A stretch of 13,297 nucleotides of DNA. Source: CAZMVU01 sp964569295. GTDB taxonomy: Bacteria; Hydrogenedentota; Hydrogenedentia; Hydrogenedentales; JAGMZX01. Below are positions 1 to 8,114 of the stretch, piece by piece (the stretch's first letter is position 1; each line of letters begins with the position of its first letter). The translations under genes and the position numbers were made by a program. Below the pieces are notes generated by a model. The model made no database searches. It had not been told where the DNA came from and saw only the letters and a list, made by a program, of their open reading frames with translations. The DNA is taken from NCBI GenBank assembly GCA_964569295.1, contig CAZMVU010000133.1, forward strand, positions 1 to 13,297. Direction: 5' to 3'.

Positions 1-180
1 GGCGAGCGTCCCCGCGAGCCGCAACACAACGCAAGCCCCCAGGGAGGGCGAGCGTAGCCGCGAGCCGCAACACAACGCAAGCCCCCAGGGAGGGCGAGCG
101 TCCCCGCGAGCCGCAAGAGATCCCGGGGAGGGCGAGCGTAGCCGCGAGCCGAGAATAGAGCATCCCAGGGAGGGCGAGCG
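1..180. repeat. GC-rich tandem repeat array, 46-bp type unit
   Basis: Four head-to-tail units begin at 1, 47, 93 and 131, and a fifth head (GGCGAGCG) is at 173-180. Units 1 and 2 are 46 bp and differ only at two adjacent bases (TCC versus TAG after GGCGAGCG). Units 3 and 4 keep the conserved head (GGCGAGCG, T, two variable bases, CCGCGAGCCG) and a GGGAG tail but are shortened to 38 and 42 bp by a different middle. The array runs off the left edge, so its full size is unknown. There are no spacers, so it is not a CRISPR. Similar arginine-rich-reading intergenic repeats are, to my knowledge, common in Planctomycetes-like genomes. Function is unknown. Confidence 0.85.
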
Positions 181-256
181 CACCCATTTTCCAGGCGGCA
201 TTCATCGCTTTCTGTGCATCTTCCGGCATTAAGGTACCAATACGGCGCCCGGGCAT
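1..256 (-). CDS. Possible partial hypothetical protein at left edge
   Basis: An ATG at 256-254 lies five bases after the esterase TGA on the same strand, with a weak GAG just upstream. The frame stays open to the window edge (85 codons). The first ~25 codons (MPGRRIGTLMPEDAQKAMNA...) look protein-like and helical. After about residue 26 the frame enters the tandem repeat and reads as repeated LALPG / SRLAATLALPG. Either a small gene downstream of the esterase was truncated or extended by the repeats, or this is chance openness in GC-rich repeats. I do not recognise a family, and the call is weak. Confidence 0.2.
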   Translation of the reverse strand, partial: MPGRRIGTLMPEDAQKAMNAAWKMGALALPGMLYSRLAATLALPGISCGSRGRSPSLGACVVLRLAATLALPGGLRCVAARGDAR

Positions 257-261
257 CGTAC

Positions 262-1185
262 TCAACCATGCGAGGTTTCCCCGCCGGCCATGCCCGCAGC
301 GGATTCGCCGCCCACGAGGTGGGTGTCGAGGAATTGCAGCACATAGCCCAGCACATCGTGGCGCAGGCGCGGATAGAAGTAATCGAAGGCATGACCGCGC
401 CCACGAAACTGAACCCACCGCACCGGTACCCCGTGGGTATAGAGCCGGGTGTAGGCGTCCCGTGCCACCTCGAAGGGCACCAGGCTGTCGTGTGTGCCGG
501 TGAGTAGCAACATGGGCGCCGTGTCCGGGCCGAGATAGTTGATGGGTGAGGCCGCCGCAAAAGCATCCCCGCCGACATCAAAGCCATCGCGCACATATCG
601 TTTGACGATGCGCCGGGCCAACCCGCCCACACGAATCCAGCTTTCGGGATCACGGTAGACACTCAGATCAAGGGCCCCGTACAACACCACCGCCGCCCGA
701 ATGGCGTCGGAGGGGCCGTGATTCTGGTCACCCGCAAAGGCCGGCTCGTCTCCCGTGGCGGCAAGCATGCCCACCAAGTACCCACCGGCGGAGTTGCCAA
801 GGGCCGCGATACGCGCCGGGTCGATGTCATATACATCGGCATGCAGCCGCAACCAGCGCACCGCTGCCTTGGCATCATGCACACTGTCCAGGAAGTTGTG
901 GCGCGGCAGCTTGCGATAGCTCATGGCGGCGGTTACATAGCCGGCTTCCGCGAGCCGCCGGCCGTACCAACGCAATTGGTGACGCGAGCCGAATATCCAG
1001 GCCCCGCCATGTACAAGCAATACGCACGGACGCGCTGCCTCCGCCTCGGCACGCGGCGTGAAAATGGTAAGCTGCTGGTCTCGGGGGCCGGCGGTGCTGT
1101 AGACGATATTCTCATGGGCCGTCGTGTTGTGTGCGCAACCGCCGCCGGCAAGCAACAACAGTAGCACCGCCACCCCGATGAGCAT
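262..1185 (-). CDS. Alpha/beta-hydrolase (esterase/lipase-like) lipoprotein
   Basis: Predicted 307-residue carboxylic-ester hydrolase of the BD-FAE / hormone-sensitive-lipase-like group. The N-terminus MLIGVAVLLLLLAGGGC is a hydrophobic signal ending at Cys17. It resembles a lipobox, although -3 is Gly rather than Leu and no basic residue precedes the core, so export is likely but the lipoprotein call is moderate. Oxyanion-hole HGGAW is at 59-63, the nucleophile elbow GNSAGG has Ser132, and Asp233 (GTHDSLVP) and His265 (GRGHAF) complete the triad. The ATG at 1185 is chosen because it sits directly before the signal and has GGGGTGAG upstream. An in-frame ATG at 1371 would add 62 residues containing two Arg, which could supply the missing positive n-region, so the start is uncertain. 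The gene is divergent from the next one. The substrate cannot be read from sequence; ester-linked acyl or feruloyl groups on polysaccharides are typical of the group. Confidence 0.85.
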   Translation of the reverse strand: MLIGVAVLLLLLAGGGCAHNTTAHENIVYSTAGPRDQQLTIFTPRAEAEAARPCVLLVHGGAWIFGSRHQLRWYGRRLAEAGYVTAAMSYRKLPRHNFLDSVHDAKAAVRWLRLHADVYDIDPARIAALGNSAGGYLVGMLAATGDEPAFAGDQNHGPSDAIRAAVVLYGALDLSVYRDPESWIRVGGLARRIVKRYVRDGFDVGGDAFAAASPINYLGPDTAPMLLLTGTHDSLVPFEVARDAYTRLYTHGVPVRWVQFRGRGHAFDYFYPRLRHDVLGYVLQFLDTHLVGGESAAGMAGGETSHG

Positions 1186-1454
1186 CTCACCCCAATCGGG
1201 GCGCGTTGGCCGCAGGACCAGCCCGGCCTTTCCCCACCTGCATGCACCGAACGCTTCAATGCGGGTGGTATTGCCCCACCCATATACCTTGCCGAATCCT
1301 TGGGCACCCGGCCAACCCATGTGCACAGCATTGATCCATGTGAAACGCGCTTGTATCATCTCCGGCGTCATGACATTCACCAAGGTTATCTCGTTTTTAT
1401 TAAGGTGTGATATACTCTGCACAGGCAACATCGGCGGATGCTCGAGGTTCAGGT

Positions 1455-2195
1455 TTGCAAGACACATCGTATCAGGTTGAAGAATTGCTTGTCCTTTACG
1501 GCAAGCATACCGCCGCGGAACAGGGTGTTCGCGACATTCGCGCCCTTTTGGAGCGTGCGGACACCAAGCGGCGCACCAATGCAGAAAGCCAGCGGCGCTG
1601 GAACCAGGTGATCGATCACCTCGAACGCTCGCTCGATGAGGCGCGTTTTCGGCTTGAGCAGTGCCAGAAAGCCCTGACACAGGCGGAAAAGTCACATGGC
1701 CCCGATGTCGTGACGCTTGCCCGGGCACGGGCGCAAACGTCGGAAGAAGAACCGAGCACCCTCCCGCACACGGCACTCTCGGAAGATCCAAAGAAGGCCG
1801 TTGGCGAAGTCATGAACATGTCGCTCGACGAGTTGCGCGGCCTTACGATGGAGCAAGTGGCGGCGTTACACGCCAAGCTGCCGTCCATCGACATTCCACC
1901 TGACGACACAGACGGAAAGCAGGTTGCCTCGCGCCTGGAACTGGCCGTCCAGTTGGAAAAGCCCGTCAAGCGGCAGGTGAAAGTATCGAAGCACATGGAG
2001 CGCCGCAACCAGTTGTTGCTCCGGCGTACCATGCACAAGGTGCGGGCAAACCGGCTGGCCGACATCGGCCGGGAAGAAAAGGAGCTCCTGCGCACCTATT
2101 ACGACCTGCTGAATCGGCGTATCGAGCCGGGCCCCAACGATGAACGGCTGCGATTCATTCTCGAGACGGCCCTGACCAAACTCGACATGTGCTGA
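1455..2195 (+). CDS. Hypothetical charged, helix-rich protein
   Basis: Not recognised. The 246-residue product has no signal peptide or membrane segment and looks cytoplasmic. Residues about 18-82 are highly charged with heptad-like spacing (for example QVIDHLERSLDEARFRLEQC), suggesting a coiled coil. A low-complexity acidic linker covers about 93-113. A small helical segment with MSLDELRGLTMEQVAALHAK is at 122-141, and a basic helical C-terminal part follows at 170-246. The start is the TTG at 1455, which has GAGG (1444-1447) seven bases upstream. A TATACT box at 1411-1416 could be the -10 for this start. An in-frame GTG at 1407 would give 262 residues, but its AAGG is only one base away and it would lie upstream of that -10. 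The gene ends 10 bp from the convergent receiver gene. A scaffold or adaptor role is possible but not shown. Confidence 0.75.
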   Translation: MQDTSYQVEELLVLYGKHTAAEQGVRDIRALLERADTKRRTNAESQRRWNQVIDHLERSLDEARFRLEQCQKALTQAEKSHGPDVVTLARARAQTSEEEPSTLPHTALSEDPKKAVGEVMNMSLDELRGLTMEQVAALHAKLPSIDIPPDDTDGKQVASRLELAVQLEKPVKRQVKVSKHMERRNQLLLRRTMHKVRANRLADIGREEKELLRTYYDLLNRRIEPGPNDERLRFILETALTKLDMC

Positions 2196-2205
2196 CGTCC
2201 GCTTT

Positions 2206-2610
2206 TCAGTCGCCGAGTGCGTAGCGCGCCGCCTCAAGCAGTTGCAGGCGGACCACGGGTTTCTCGACGAACCCCTCCGGCGGCCGCACCCCGGCGTCAC
2301 GGCCAAGGCTTTCCGCGTCCTGCCGGCGGCCCAGTTCGAATTCGTTGACGGAAGTCAACATGACAATGGGCACATGCGCCGTACGAATATCCTGGCGCAA
2401 CTCCCGCAGCGCCTCGTATCCGTTCCCGCCGGGCATCATAATGTCCAGCACCATAAGGTCCGGGTTGGAATCCAAGGCGCGCAGGACGGCTTGCTCGCCA
2501 TCCTCCGCTTCAATCACCTGCCAGCCCTCATCCTCGAGATAGCCCCCCACAATGGCGCGCACATCCGCCTCGTCATCGACAATTACCGCCGTCCGCTTAA
2601 ACTCTGACAT
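2206..2610 (-). CDS. Stand-alone response-regulator receiver (CheY-like)
   Basis: 134-residue single receiver domain with no output domain. The phosphorylation apparatus is complete: acidic pair Asp12-Asp13 (VDDE), phospho-acceptor Asp56 (VLDIMMPGGNGYE), Thr86 (MLTS) and Lys117 (EKP). The stretch between Thr86 and the EKP lysine is longer than in CheY (about 30 residues, SVNEFELGRRQDAESLGRDA...), as seen in a subgroup of orphan receivers. The ATG at 2610 is chosen because the receiver fold starts right after it and GGGAG lies about 10 bases upstream; the frame stays open further upstream but reads unlike protein. It presumably accepts phosphate from a histidine kinase encoded elsewhere and signals by protein contact. 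No kinase is in the window. It is convergent with the helix-rich gene and divergent from the GH2 operon, so it may share that intergenic control region. Confidence 0.93.
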   Translation of the reverse strand: MSEFKRTAVIVDDEADVRAIVGGYLEDEGWQVIEAEDGEQAVLRALDSNPDLMVLDIMMPGGNGYEALRELRQDIRTAHVPIVMLTSVNEFELGRRQDAESLGRDAGVRPPEGFVEKPVVRLQLLEAARYALGD

Positions 2611-2814
2611 GATGCATTCGCTCCCGGAAACGCACTCAAGACCTCTGTCCGCCGCTGTCCCCCCCCAGGCCCTGAAAACCTCCCCCAACGCACTCCGCGC
2701 GCGGCAGCCTCGCCATTCTTTCAGATAAGCGCACGTCATGTCCATCTACAACGCCGTCACTTGTAACCGGGAAAGGCATGGCGCCACAAACCCTGCACGC
2801 ACCGGACAACTCAC

Positions 2815-2843
2815 TTGAACACAGGCCCGCCGCCCCGTAGACT
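2815..2843 (+). promoter_or_regulatory. Candidate sigma70-type promoter for GH2 operon
   Basis: TTGAAC (2815-2820) and TAGACT (2838-2843) are separated by exactly 17 bp, each matching the -35/-10 consensus at four of six positions. The predicted transcript would start near 2850, about 40 bases before the GH2 start codon. It is the best such pair in the 282-bp gap between the receiver gene and the GH2 gene. The rest of that gap shows no gene, only a C8 run at 2659-2666. Confidence 0.45.
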
Positions 2844-2892
2844 GTGCGCGAGAACGTAACCGGGGGAGCGGTGTCACCACACCGGAAACAAA

Positions 2893-5800
2893 TTGAATAC
2901 GGTCATGCAAAGTACGCGAAAGCAGCGCTCGTTGAACGGCGAATGGCAGCTCCTGCTCGATAGGGAAGACCATGGCCGCACCGAAAAGTGGCAGGAACAG
3001 GCCATACCCGCAAGCGCCATGACAGTCACGGTGCCGAGTGTGTGGGACCGTTGGATCCCGGATTACGAAGGCGTGGGATGGTATTTTCACACCTTCACGA
3101 TCTGCGAGACGTGGACCGCGTACCATACCCGGATTCACTTCGAAGCCGTCGACTACTATGCCGAGGTCTGGTTGAACGGCCACTTCCTCGGCGATCACGA
3201 AGGCGGCTACACCCCCTTTACCCTCGACACCGGCGACGCCTTACAGCCCGGTGAAAACCGTCTCGTGGTGCGCGTCGTCGATCCGCATGGGACAAACGGC
3301 TTCGGCAACTTTCAACCGCATGAAATTCCCTGCGCCAAGGAAAACAGCTACTGGAGCTTTGCGGGCATCTGGGGGGATGTGCGGCTCGAAGGCCTGCCGG
3401 CCGCGCACATCCGCGATGTGTTCGTCTGTCCTGATGTACGCCGGAAACAAGCCCTGGTGCACATCGATACCGCGGCGCCGGGCACGGTCCATGCGCAAAT
3501 CGAGGGGACGGATTACGAGGTCAGCGGAGCGCCCGGCCGGCTCAAGATCGAGATGCCCGGCTTCACACCCTGGGCGCCTGAGGAACCCCATCTCTACACG
3601 CTCCACTGCACATTCACCGCCGAAGACGGGGCGCGCGATGTGGTGGATATCCGTTTCGGTATGCGCGAATTCACGGTGAAAGACAACCGGTTCTTTCTCA
3701 ACAACCGCCCCTACTATGTGCGCGCCGTGCTGCACCAGCCGGACTACCCGCGCAGCCTTGCCGGACCCGAATCCGCCGAGATGGCCCGCAGCGAACTCGA
3801 GCAGGCGAAGGCCGCCGGATTCAACATGGTGCGCTGCCACATCAAGACCCCGCCCCGGATCACCCTCGACCTCGCGGATGAAATCGGCCTGTTGATCTAC
3901 GAGGAGCCGCCCATCGGCTGGATTCAAAAATCGCCACGAATGGAGGCGCGCTGCACACGCGAGGTGCGCGAAATGATCCTGCGCGACCGGAATCACCCCA
4001 GCGTCGTCGTGTGGGGCATGTTGAATGAAACGGGCAACGCGCACTACGCGACCCAGGGCGGCGCCCAGACAATCAAGGAGAAGCTCTGCGCCCTGGCGCG
4101 GGAACTGGACCCGACGCGCCTCATCATCGACGACAGCGGGGGGGTAAACGCCACGCGTGAGCCGGCCCGCTACATGCGCCCGTATCACGATGATCTCAAG
4201 CCCTATGACGATCTGCACATTTACCAGCGCGCTCCAGTCGATCGCGATATGGAATTGTACTACCAGCACAGCGGCACGCCAGATGCGCTCTATTTCCTGT
4301 CCGGATTCGGCTTTGGCGGCCCGGAGGATCTCGCGGATGTGCTGGGGCACTATGGCGATGAGGCCGACACGCTCAAGGACGCGCGGTGCATCAAAAGGAT
4401 GCTCGAAGCCGCGCAGCAAGGCTTCGCCGAACGTGACCTGACCCGGGCGTTCACGGACTTCGCGAACTTTCTCAAGGCGGCCCGCCAATTACAAGTGGAT
4501 GCGGCGCGTTTCCAGATTGACGCCATACGCGCCAACGTCAAGGGCGCCGGCTATTGCTACACGCAACTGTGCGACGCTGGCCAGGGGTTCTGCGCGGGTA
4601 TGCTCGATCGCTGGCGCCGGCCGAAGCCTGTTTTCCGCGTATTGCAGGAAGTGCAGCGGCCGCTTCACCCGATTATCGAAGCGGCGCGCACCAACCTCAC
4701 GCCGCGCGACACCGTGCCCATCACCATTCGCATCGCCAATGACCACCGTATCGAGGACCGCGTGGACCTGAGTCTTCAGGTCATCGGCCCGACGAAGCAG
4801 GTATTGTGGAAGAAGCGCCGCGCCGTGAAGCTGCCGCGGCACGGCCGTGAACTCTGGCAGGGGGAAGTGGCCGCTTCCGGCTCACGCGGCACGCACCGTT
4901 TCGTCGTGCGGCTAATCCATGGCGGGCGGGTCATCGCGCAGAACCAGATCGAACTGCATGTGTTCGCGCCGGCAAAGCCGAGTCCAGTCGACGTGCACCT
5001 CGTGGACCCCCTCGGGCGCTGGCACGAACGTGTGGCACAATTCTGTGAAACGGGATCGGAAACCGCGCCCGTGCATGTCATCCCGCCACTGGCCAACACC
5101 ATCGGCGGCTACCCCGACCAAGCCCTGACGCAGGTGCTGGCTCAGGTCGAGAATGGGGCCGTGGCGGTGTTCTTCGGACCGCCCGATGACTGGAACCGCC
5201 TCGCTGAAGTAAGCCACCTGCTGCCGAAAGCGACGTCAAAGGGCGCGGTGGGCTGCCTCTTGCCTGCCGTGCACTATGTGAAGCTGCACCCGGTCTTCGA
5301 TGGCCTGCCCACGCGCTGCCTCATGCGCCAGGCCTACCGCGGGATAGTGCCGAACAAAACATTTCTCGAACATAGCGATGAAGATATATGCGGCACTTTC
5401 GATACTAGCCCTATTGCCTCAGGTAACCATAGGCTAGATGCAACCACCTTGTGGGGCTCTGATATCCTCGTGCAACGTTTCGGCGGCGGCCGGCTCGTGT
5501 TCACACACCTGCGCCTCCTCGAGCACCTGGGCGAAGATCCCGTGGCCAATCAGGTGTTCGTAAACCTGCTGAACCACTTCGCCCGGCGCTCGGTGCCCGC
5601 CGAGGACACCCTCTCGCCCGATGTGCGGGTCGCAGAGTGGCTGCGCACGGAACGGGGCGCGCGGGTTCGGCGATGGATGGTGATCGGCGAATTCCCGAAT
5701 TGGAATGGCACGGGGCACGAAACCGCGTATGCGCCGGAATCGCGAATCGAGTTCAAAACGGCCTATGCCGGCTGGTACAAGGCGATCACCTGGCAACCAT

Positions 5801-6174
5801 GGTACACGAAGAAAGACGCGGACCATGTGCTCGATTTCCAGGACGCCTTCTCCCCCATCTTCACATACTACGCGCGCTTCGACTACGCCACGGGCTATGC
5901 ATACGCCGAATTCACGGCGGATCGGCGCATGGACGCCACGTTACGCATTGGCGTGCAGAACGACACGAAGTTGTGGGTCAACGGCCGGCTTGTACATGAA
6001 AGCCGCCAGCAGATTCCCCATGACCGTTTCGGCACGCAGATCGCCCATGCCCCCCTCCGCCAGGGGCGCAACACAGTGCTCGTGAAATGCGCGAAGATAC
6101 CCGGGCCGTTCCGGTTCTCTCTGCACATCGAGGACGATAAAGAACGTCCGTTGCCGCTCACATGGTGGAAGTAG
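2893..6174 (+). CDS. GH2-family protein lacking expected nucleophile
   Basis: A 1093-residue multidomain protein of glycoside hydrolase family 2 (beta-galactosidase/glucuronidase type). Order: N-terminal jelly-roll sugar-binding domain (about 12-170), Ig-like sandwich (171-256), TIM barrel (257-~580), linker sandwich (~595-695), class-I-amidotransferase-like module (~698-905) and a C-terminal sandwich of PA14/CBM-like character (928-1093, with LWVNGRLVHES). The acid/base Glu379 is in VVWGMLNE, and NMVRCH matches the family arginine motif. Where the nucleophile is expected (SE[FY]G), residues 470-473 read SGFG: Gly471, codon GGA, one base from GAA. Retaining hydrolysis should therefore be lost unless another residue serves. 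No signal peptide is seen, so it is probably cytoplasmic. TTG 2893 has GGAA six bases upstream; ATG 2905 is an alternative start. About 5341-5460 is unusually AT-rich. The DUF2723 gene follows within 32 bp, so the two are probably cotranscribed. Confidence 0.92.
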   Translation: MNTVMQSTRKQRSLNGEWQLLLDREDHGRTEKWQEQAIPASAMTVTVPSVWDRWIPDYEGVGWYFHTFTICETWTAYHTRIHFEAVDYYAEVWLNGHFLGDHEGGYTPFTLDTGDALQPGENRLVVRVVDPHGTNGFGNFQPHEIPCAKENSYWSFAGIWGDVRLEGLPAAHIRDVFVCPDVRRKQALVHIDTAAPGTVHAQIEGTDYEVSGAPGRLKIEMPGFTPWAPEEPHLYTLHCTFTAEDGARDVVDIRFGMREFTVKDNRFFLNNRPYYVRAVLHQPDYPRSLAGPESAEMARSELEQAKAAGFNMVRCHIKTPPRITLDLADEIGLLIYEEPPIGWIQKSPRMEARCTREVREMILRDRNHPSVVVWGMLNETGNAHYATQGGAQTIKEKLCALARELDPTRLIIDDSGGVNATREPARYMRPYHDDLKPYDDLHIYQRAPVDRDMELYYQHSGTPDALYFLSGFGFGGPEDLADVLGHYGDEADTLKDARCIKRMLEAAQQGFAERDLTRAFTDFANFLKAARQLQVDAARFQIDAIRANVKGAGYCYTQLCDAGQGFCAGMLDRWRRPKPVFRVLQEVQRPLHPIIEAARTNLTPRDTVPITIRIANDHRIEDRVDLSLQVIGPTKQVLWKKRRAVKLPRHGRELWQGEVAASGSRGTHRFVVRLIHGGRVIAQNQIELHVFAPAKPSPVDVHLVDPLGRWHERVAQFCETGSETAPVHVIPPLANTIGGYPDQALTQVLAQVENGAVAVFFGPPDDWNRLAEVSHLLPKATSKGAVGCLLPAVHYVKLHPVFDGLPTRCLMRQAYRGIVPNKTFLEHSDEDICGTFDTSPIASGNHRLDATTLWGSDILVQRFGGGRLVFTHLRLLEHLGEDPVANQVFVNLLNHFARRSVPAEDTLSPDVRVAEWLRTERGARVRRWMVIGEFPNWNGTGHETAYAPESRIEFKTAYAGWYKAITWQPWYTKKDADHVLDFQDAFSPIFTYYARFDYATGYAYAEFTADRRMDATLRIGVQNDTKLWVNGRLVHESRQQIPHDRFGTQIAHAPLRQGRNTVLVKCAKIPGPFRFSLHIEDDKERPLPLTWWK

Positions 6175-6206
6175 CATGCACCCCACACACCGGAATAAGC
6201 AGTACC

Positions 6207-8114
6207 ATGACGACCAACGACCATGATCTCACGCCCATCCCACGGTTCACCCGCGCCGACCTTTTCACCGCCGGGGCATGTACCCTGGCGGCACTCGCCG
6301 TGTATGTGGTGACGCTGGCCCCCACGGTCACGGGCGAAGACAGTGGTGAATTCATTGTCTCCGCCTACGCCCTCGGCATACCGCATCCGCCAGGGTACCC
6401 GCTGTGGTGCTTGTGGGGACACGCGTTCACGTGGCTTCCCCTGGGCGAGATCGCCTGGCGGGTCAACCTCTCCTCGGCGGTAGCGGCGGCGGGCGCGGTG
6501 GGCCTGCTGGTTCTCATCATCCGCATGCTGGGCTGCGGGCGTGTGGGCGCCACAGCCGGCGCACTGGCCTTCGCATTTTCCCGCGAATTCTGGGAACAGG
6601 CGACCATTGCGGAGGTCTACGCGCTGAACGCCCTGCTGCTCGCGGCTTGCCTCTTCATCCTCATCCGCTGGCACGAAACACAGGATCGCCGCCGCCTCTA
6701 CGTACTCGCGGCCGTCTTCGGTCTCAGCCAGGGCAACCACAACACGATGGCGCTCATCGGGCCGCTGATGGCGCTGTTTATCCTTTTTACCGATACCGGC
6801 CCATGGGCAATCCGGCTGCGTTGCTACGTGCTCGCATCGCTCGCCGCGGTGGCCACCGCCATCGCCGTGTACACCTACCTCCCCTTTGCCTCGGTGCGCA
6901 ATCCGCCCATGGACTGGGGCGACCCCGAGACGTTGCACGGCTGGTATGCCCATGTGACGCGCCGGCAACTGGCCTTCATGTTCGACCAATACCCCCGCAG
7001 CATCGGGCGATTCATCAACCAGCTTGGCGTCTATGCCCGGTTCTGGGCGTGGCGCGAGTTCACGCCGTGGGTGTGGCTGATAGGCATGGCAGGCTTTGCG
7101 CTGTTCATGCGGCGCCGCTGGCCCTATGCCCTGCTCACCGCGGCGATCGGCTTTGTGGTGGTGGCCGGCTTCAGCTATGTGCAGAATTTTCCCTTCGACA
7201 AGGAGTGGCTGTGGATCATGACCGTCTTCGGCATACCCCTGTACATGATGACCGGACTGTGGATCGGTTTCGGGGTGGATGCCTTGCAGCGCAGCATGCG
7301 CGGGATGGGCGCAGCGGGCATCGCGGCGGTTTGCGTGTTGAGTCCACTGCTGGTGCATACCTGGCATAACGACAAATCGGATTACTACTGGGCGCACGAC
7401 TGCGCCACGAATGTTATGGCACAACTTCCACCGCACGCCTTCCTCTTCTCCCGCCAGGACCACGTGAGCTTTACCGGGGTCTACCTGCAAACAGTCGAGA
7501 ACATGCGCAACGATGTGGTCATCGGCCGGCGCTATGGCTACCTGGCGCCCGAAGTGCTTGCTTCGGTCCCCCCCGAACACCGCGACCCCGCCTGGGGCGA
7601 CAAGCCCCTGCGCCGCCACGACCCGGCTATCTGGGCGGCGCTGCTGCGGCATACGGACATCCCGCTGTACTTCACCGAGCCCCCAAGACTGCCGCCCGGC
7701 ACACCCGCCACCATACACCAGGAGGGCATCCTGTACCGCGCGGTGCGCCTGGGAGCCCACTGGCAACGCAACCCGGCTATCTGGCAGACCTACCGCTGGC
7801 ACACGCTCGCGTGCGCCAATACCCGCGGCGACAACACCGCCGAGATCATCGTTTACAACTATCATCGCGCCCGCGCCGCTGCGCACCTGCGCGCGAAAGA
7901 AAACAAGGCGGCTATGGCCTCGCTGCAAACCGCCATCGATTGCTACGGCGAAGATGTGCGCGCGCTCAATAACGCCGGCAGTCTGCTCGCCCGGTTCGGG
8001 CTGTACGAGGCCGCGGCGGACTACTTTCAGCGCGCCCTTGCGGCGGAACCGGAAAACACCACCGCTGCCGATAACCTCGCGCGCGCGACAAGAGGGAACC
8101 GCAGCGCTGATTGA
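6207..8114 (+). CDS. DUF2723 membrane protein with C-terminal TPRs
   Basis: 635-residue polytopic protein. Residues 45-67 (EDSGEFIVSAYALGIPHPPG, then YPLW) are the DUF2723 signature, a family related to protein O-mannosyltransferases / GT-C enzymes that use lipid-linked sugars at the membrane. The first membrane helix is about 20-38, and the Asp45-Ser-Gly-Glu that follows is the likely catalytic or metal-site loop. Several more hydrophobic helices run to about residue 390. The soluble region contains at least two TPR-like helical repeats (556-625). ATG 6207 is preferred because it gives a short N-terminus before the first helix; ATG 6162 overlaps the GH2 gene end and has no Shine-Dalgarno. 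The reading ends with GNRSAD, but the +1 frame after a (CG)5 run at 8078-8087 continues with protein-like codons to 8178, so the annotated C-terminus may be frameshifted. Glycosyl transfer is inferred from family only. Confidence 0.9.
   Translation: MTTNDHDLTPIPRFTRADLFTAGACTLAALAVYVVTLAPTVTGEDSGEFIVSAYALGIPHPPGYPLWCLWGHAFTWLPLGEIAWRVNLSSAVAAAGAVGLLVLIIRMLGCGRVGATAGALAFAFSREFWEQATIAEVYALNALLLAACLFILIRWHETQDRRRLYVLAAVFGLSQGNHNTMALIGPLMALFILFTDTGPWAIRLRCYVLASLAAVATAIAVYTYLPFASVRNPPMDWGDPETLHGWYAHVTRRQLAFMFDQYPRSIGRFINQLGVYARFWAWREFTPWVWLIGMAGFALFMRRRWPYALLTAAIGFVVVAGFSYVQNFPFDKEWLWIMTVFGIPLYMMTGLWIGFGVDALQRSMRGMGAAGIAAVCVLSPLLVHTWHNDKSDYYWAHDCATNVMAQLPPHAFLFSRQDHVSFTGVYLQTVENMRNDVVIGRRYGYLAPEVLASVPPEHRDPAWGDKPLRRHDPAIWAALLRHTDIPLYFTEPPRLPPGTPATIHQEGILYRAVRLGAHWQRNPAIWQTYRWHTLACANTRGDNTAEIIVYNYHRARAAAHLRAKENKAAMASLQTAIDCYGEDVRALNNAGSLLARFGLYEAAADYFQRALAAEPENTTAADNLARATRGNRSAD

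Noticed and set aside
1..180. Left-edge repeats as a CRISPR array
   Set aside because: Units are contiguous with no unique spacers and no cas genes are present.
2659..2666. C8 homopolymer upstream of the receiver gene as a phase-variation tract
   Set aside because: It lies about 50 bases upstream of the start codon and not within a promoter spacer I can identify; no evidence of switching.
2746..3198. Minus-strand frame spanning the GH2 promoter and gene start
   Set aside because: Overlaps the GH2 N-terminal domain in antisense, with no recognisable domain.
3241..4488. 415-codon minus-strand frame opposite the GH2 gene
   Set aside because: Antisense shadow of the GH2 catalytic domain; no family motif or ribosome site.
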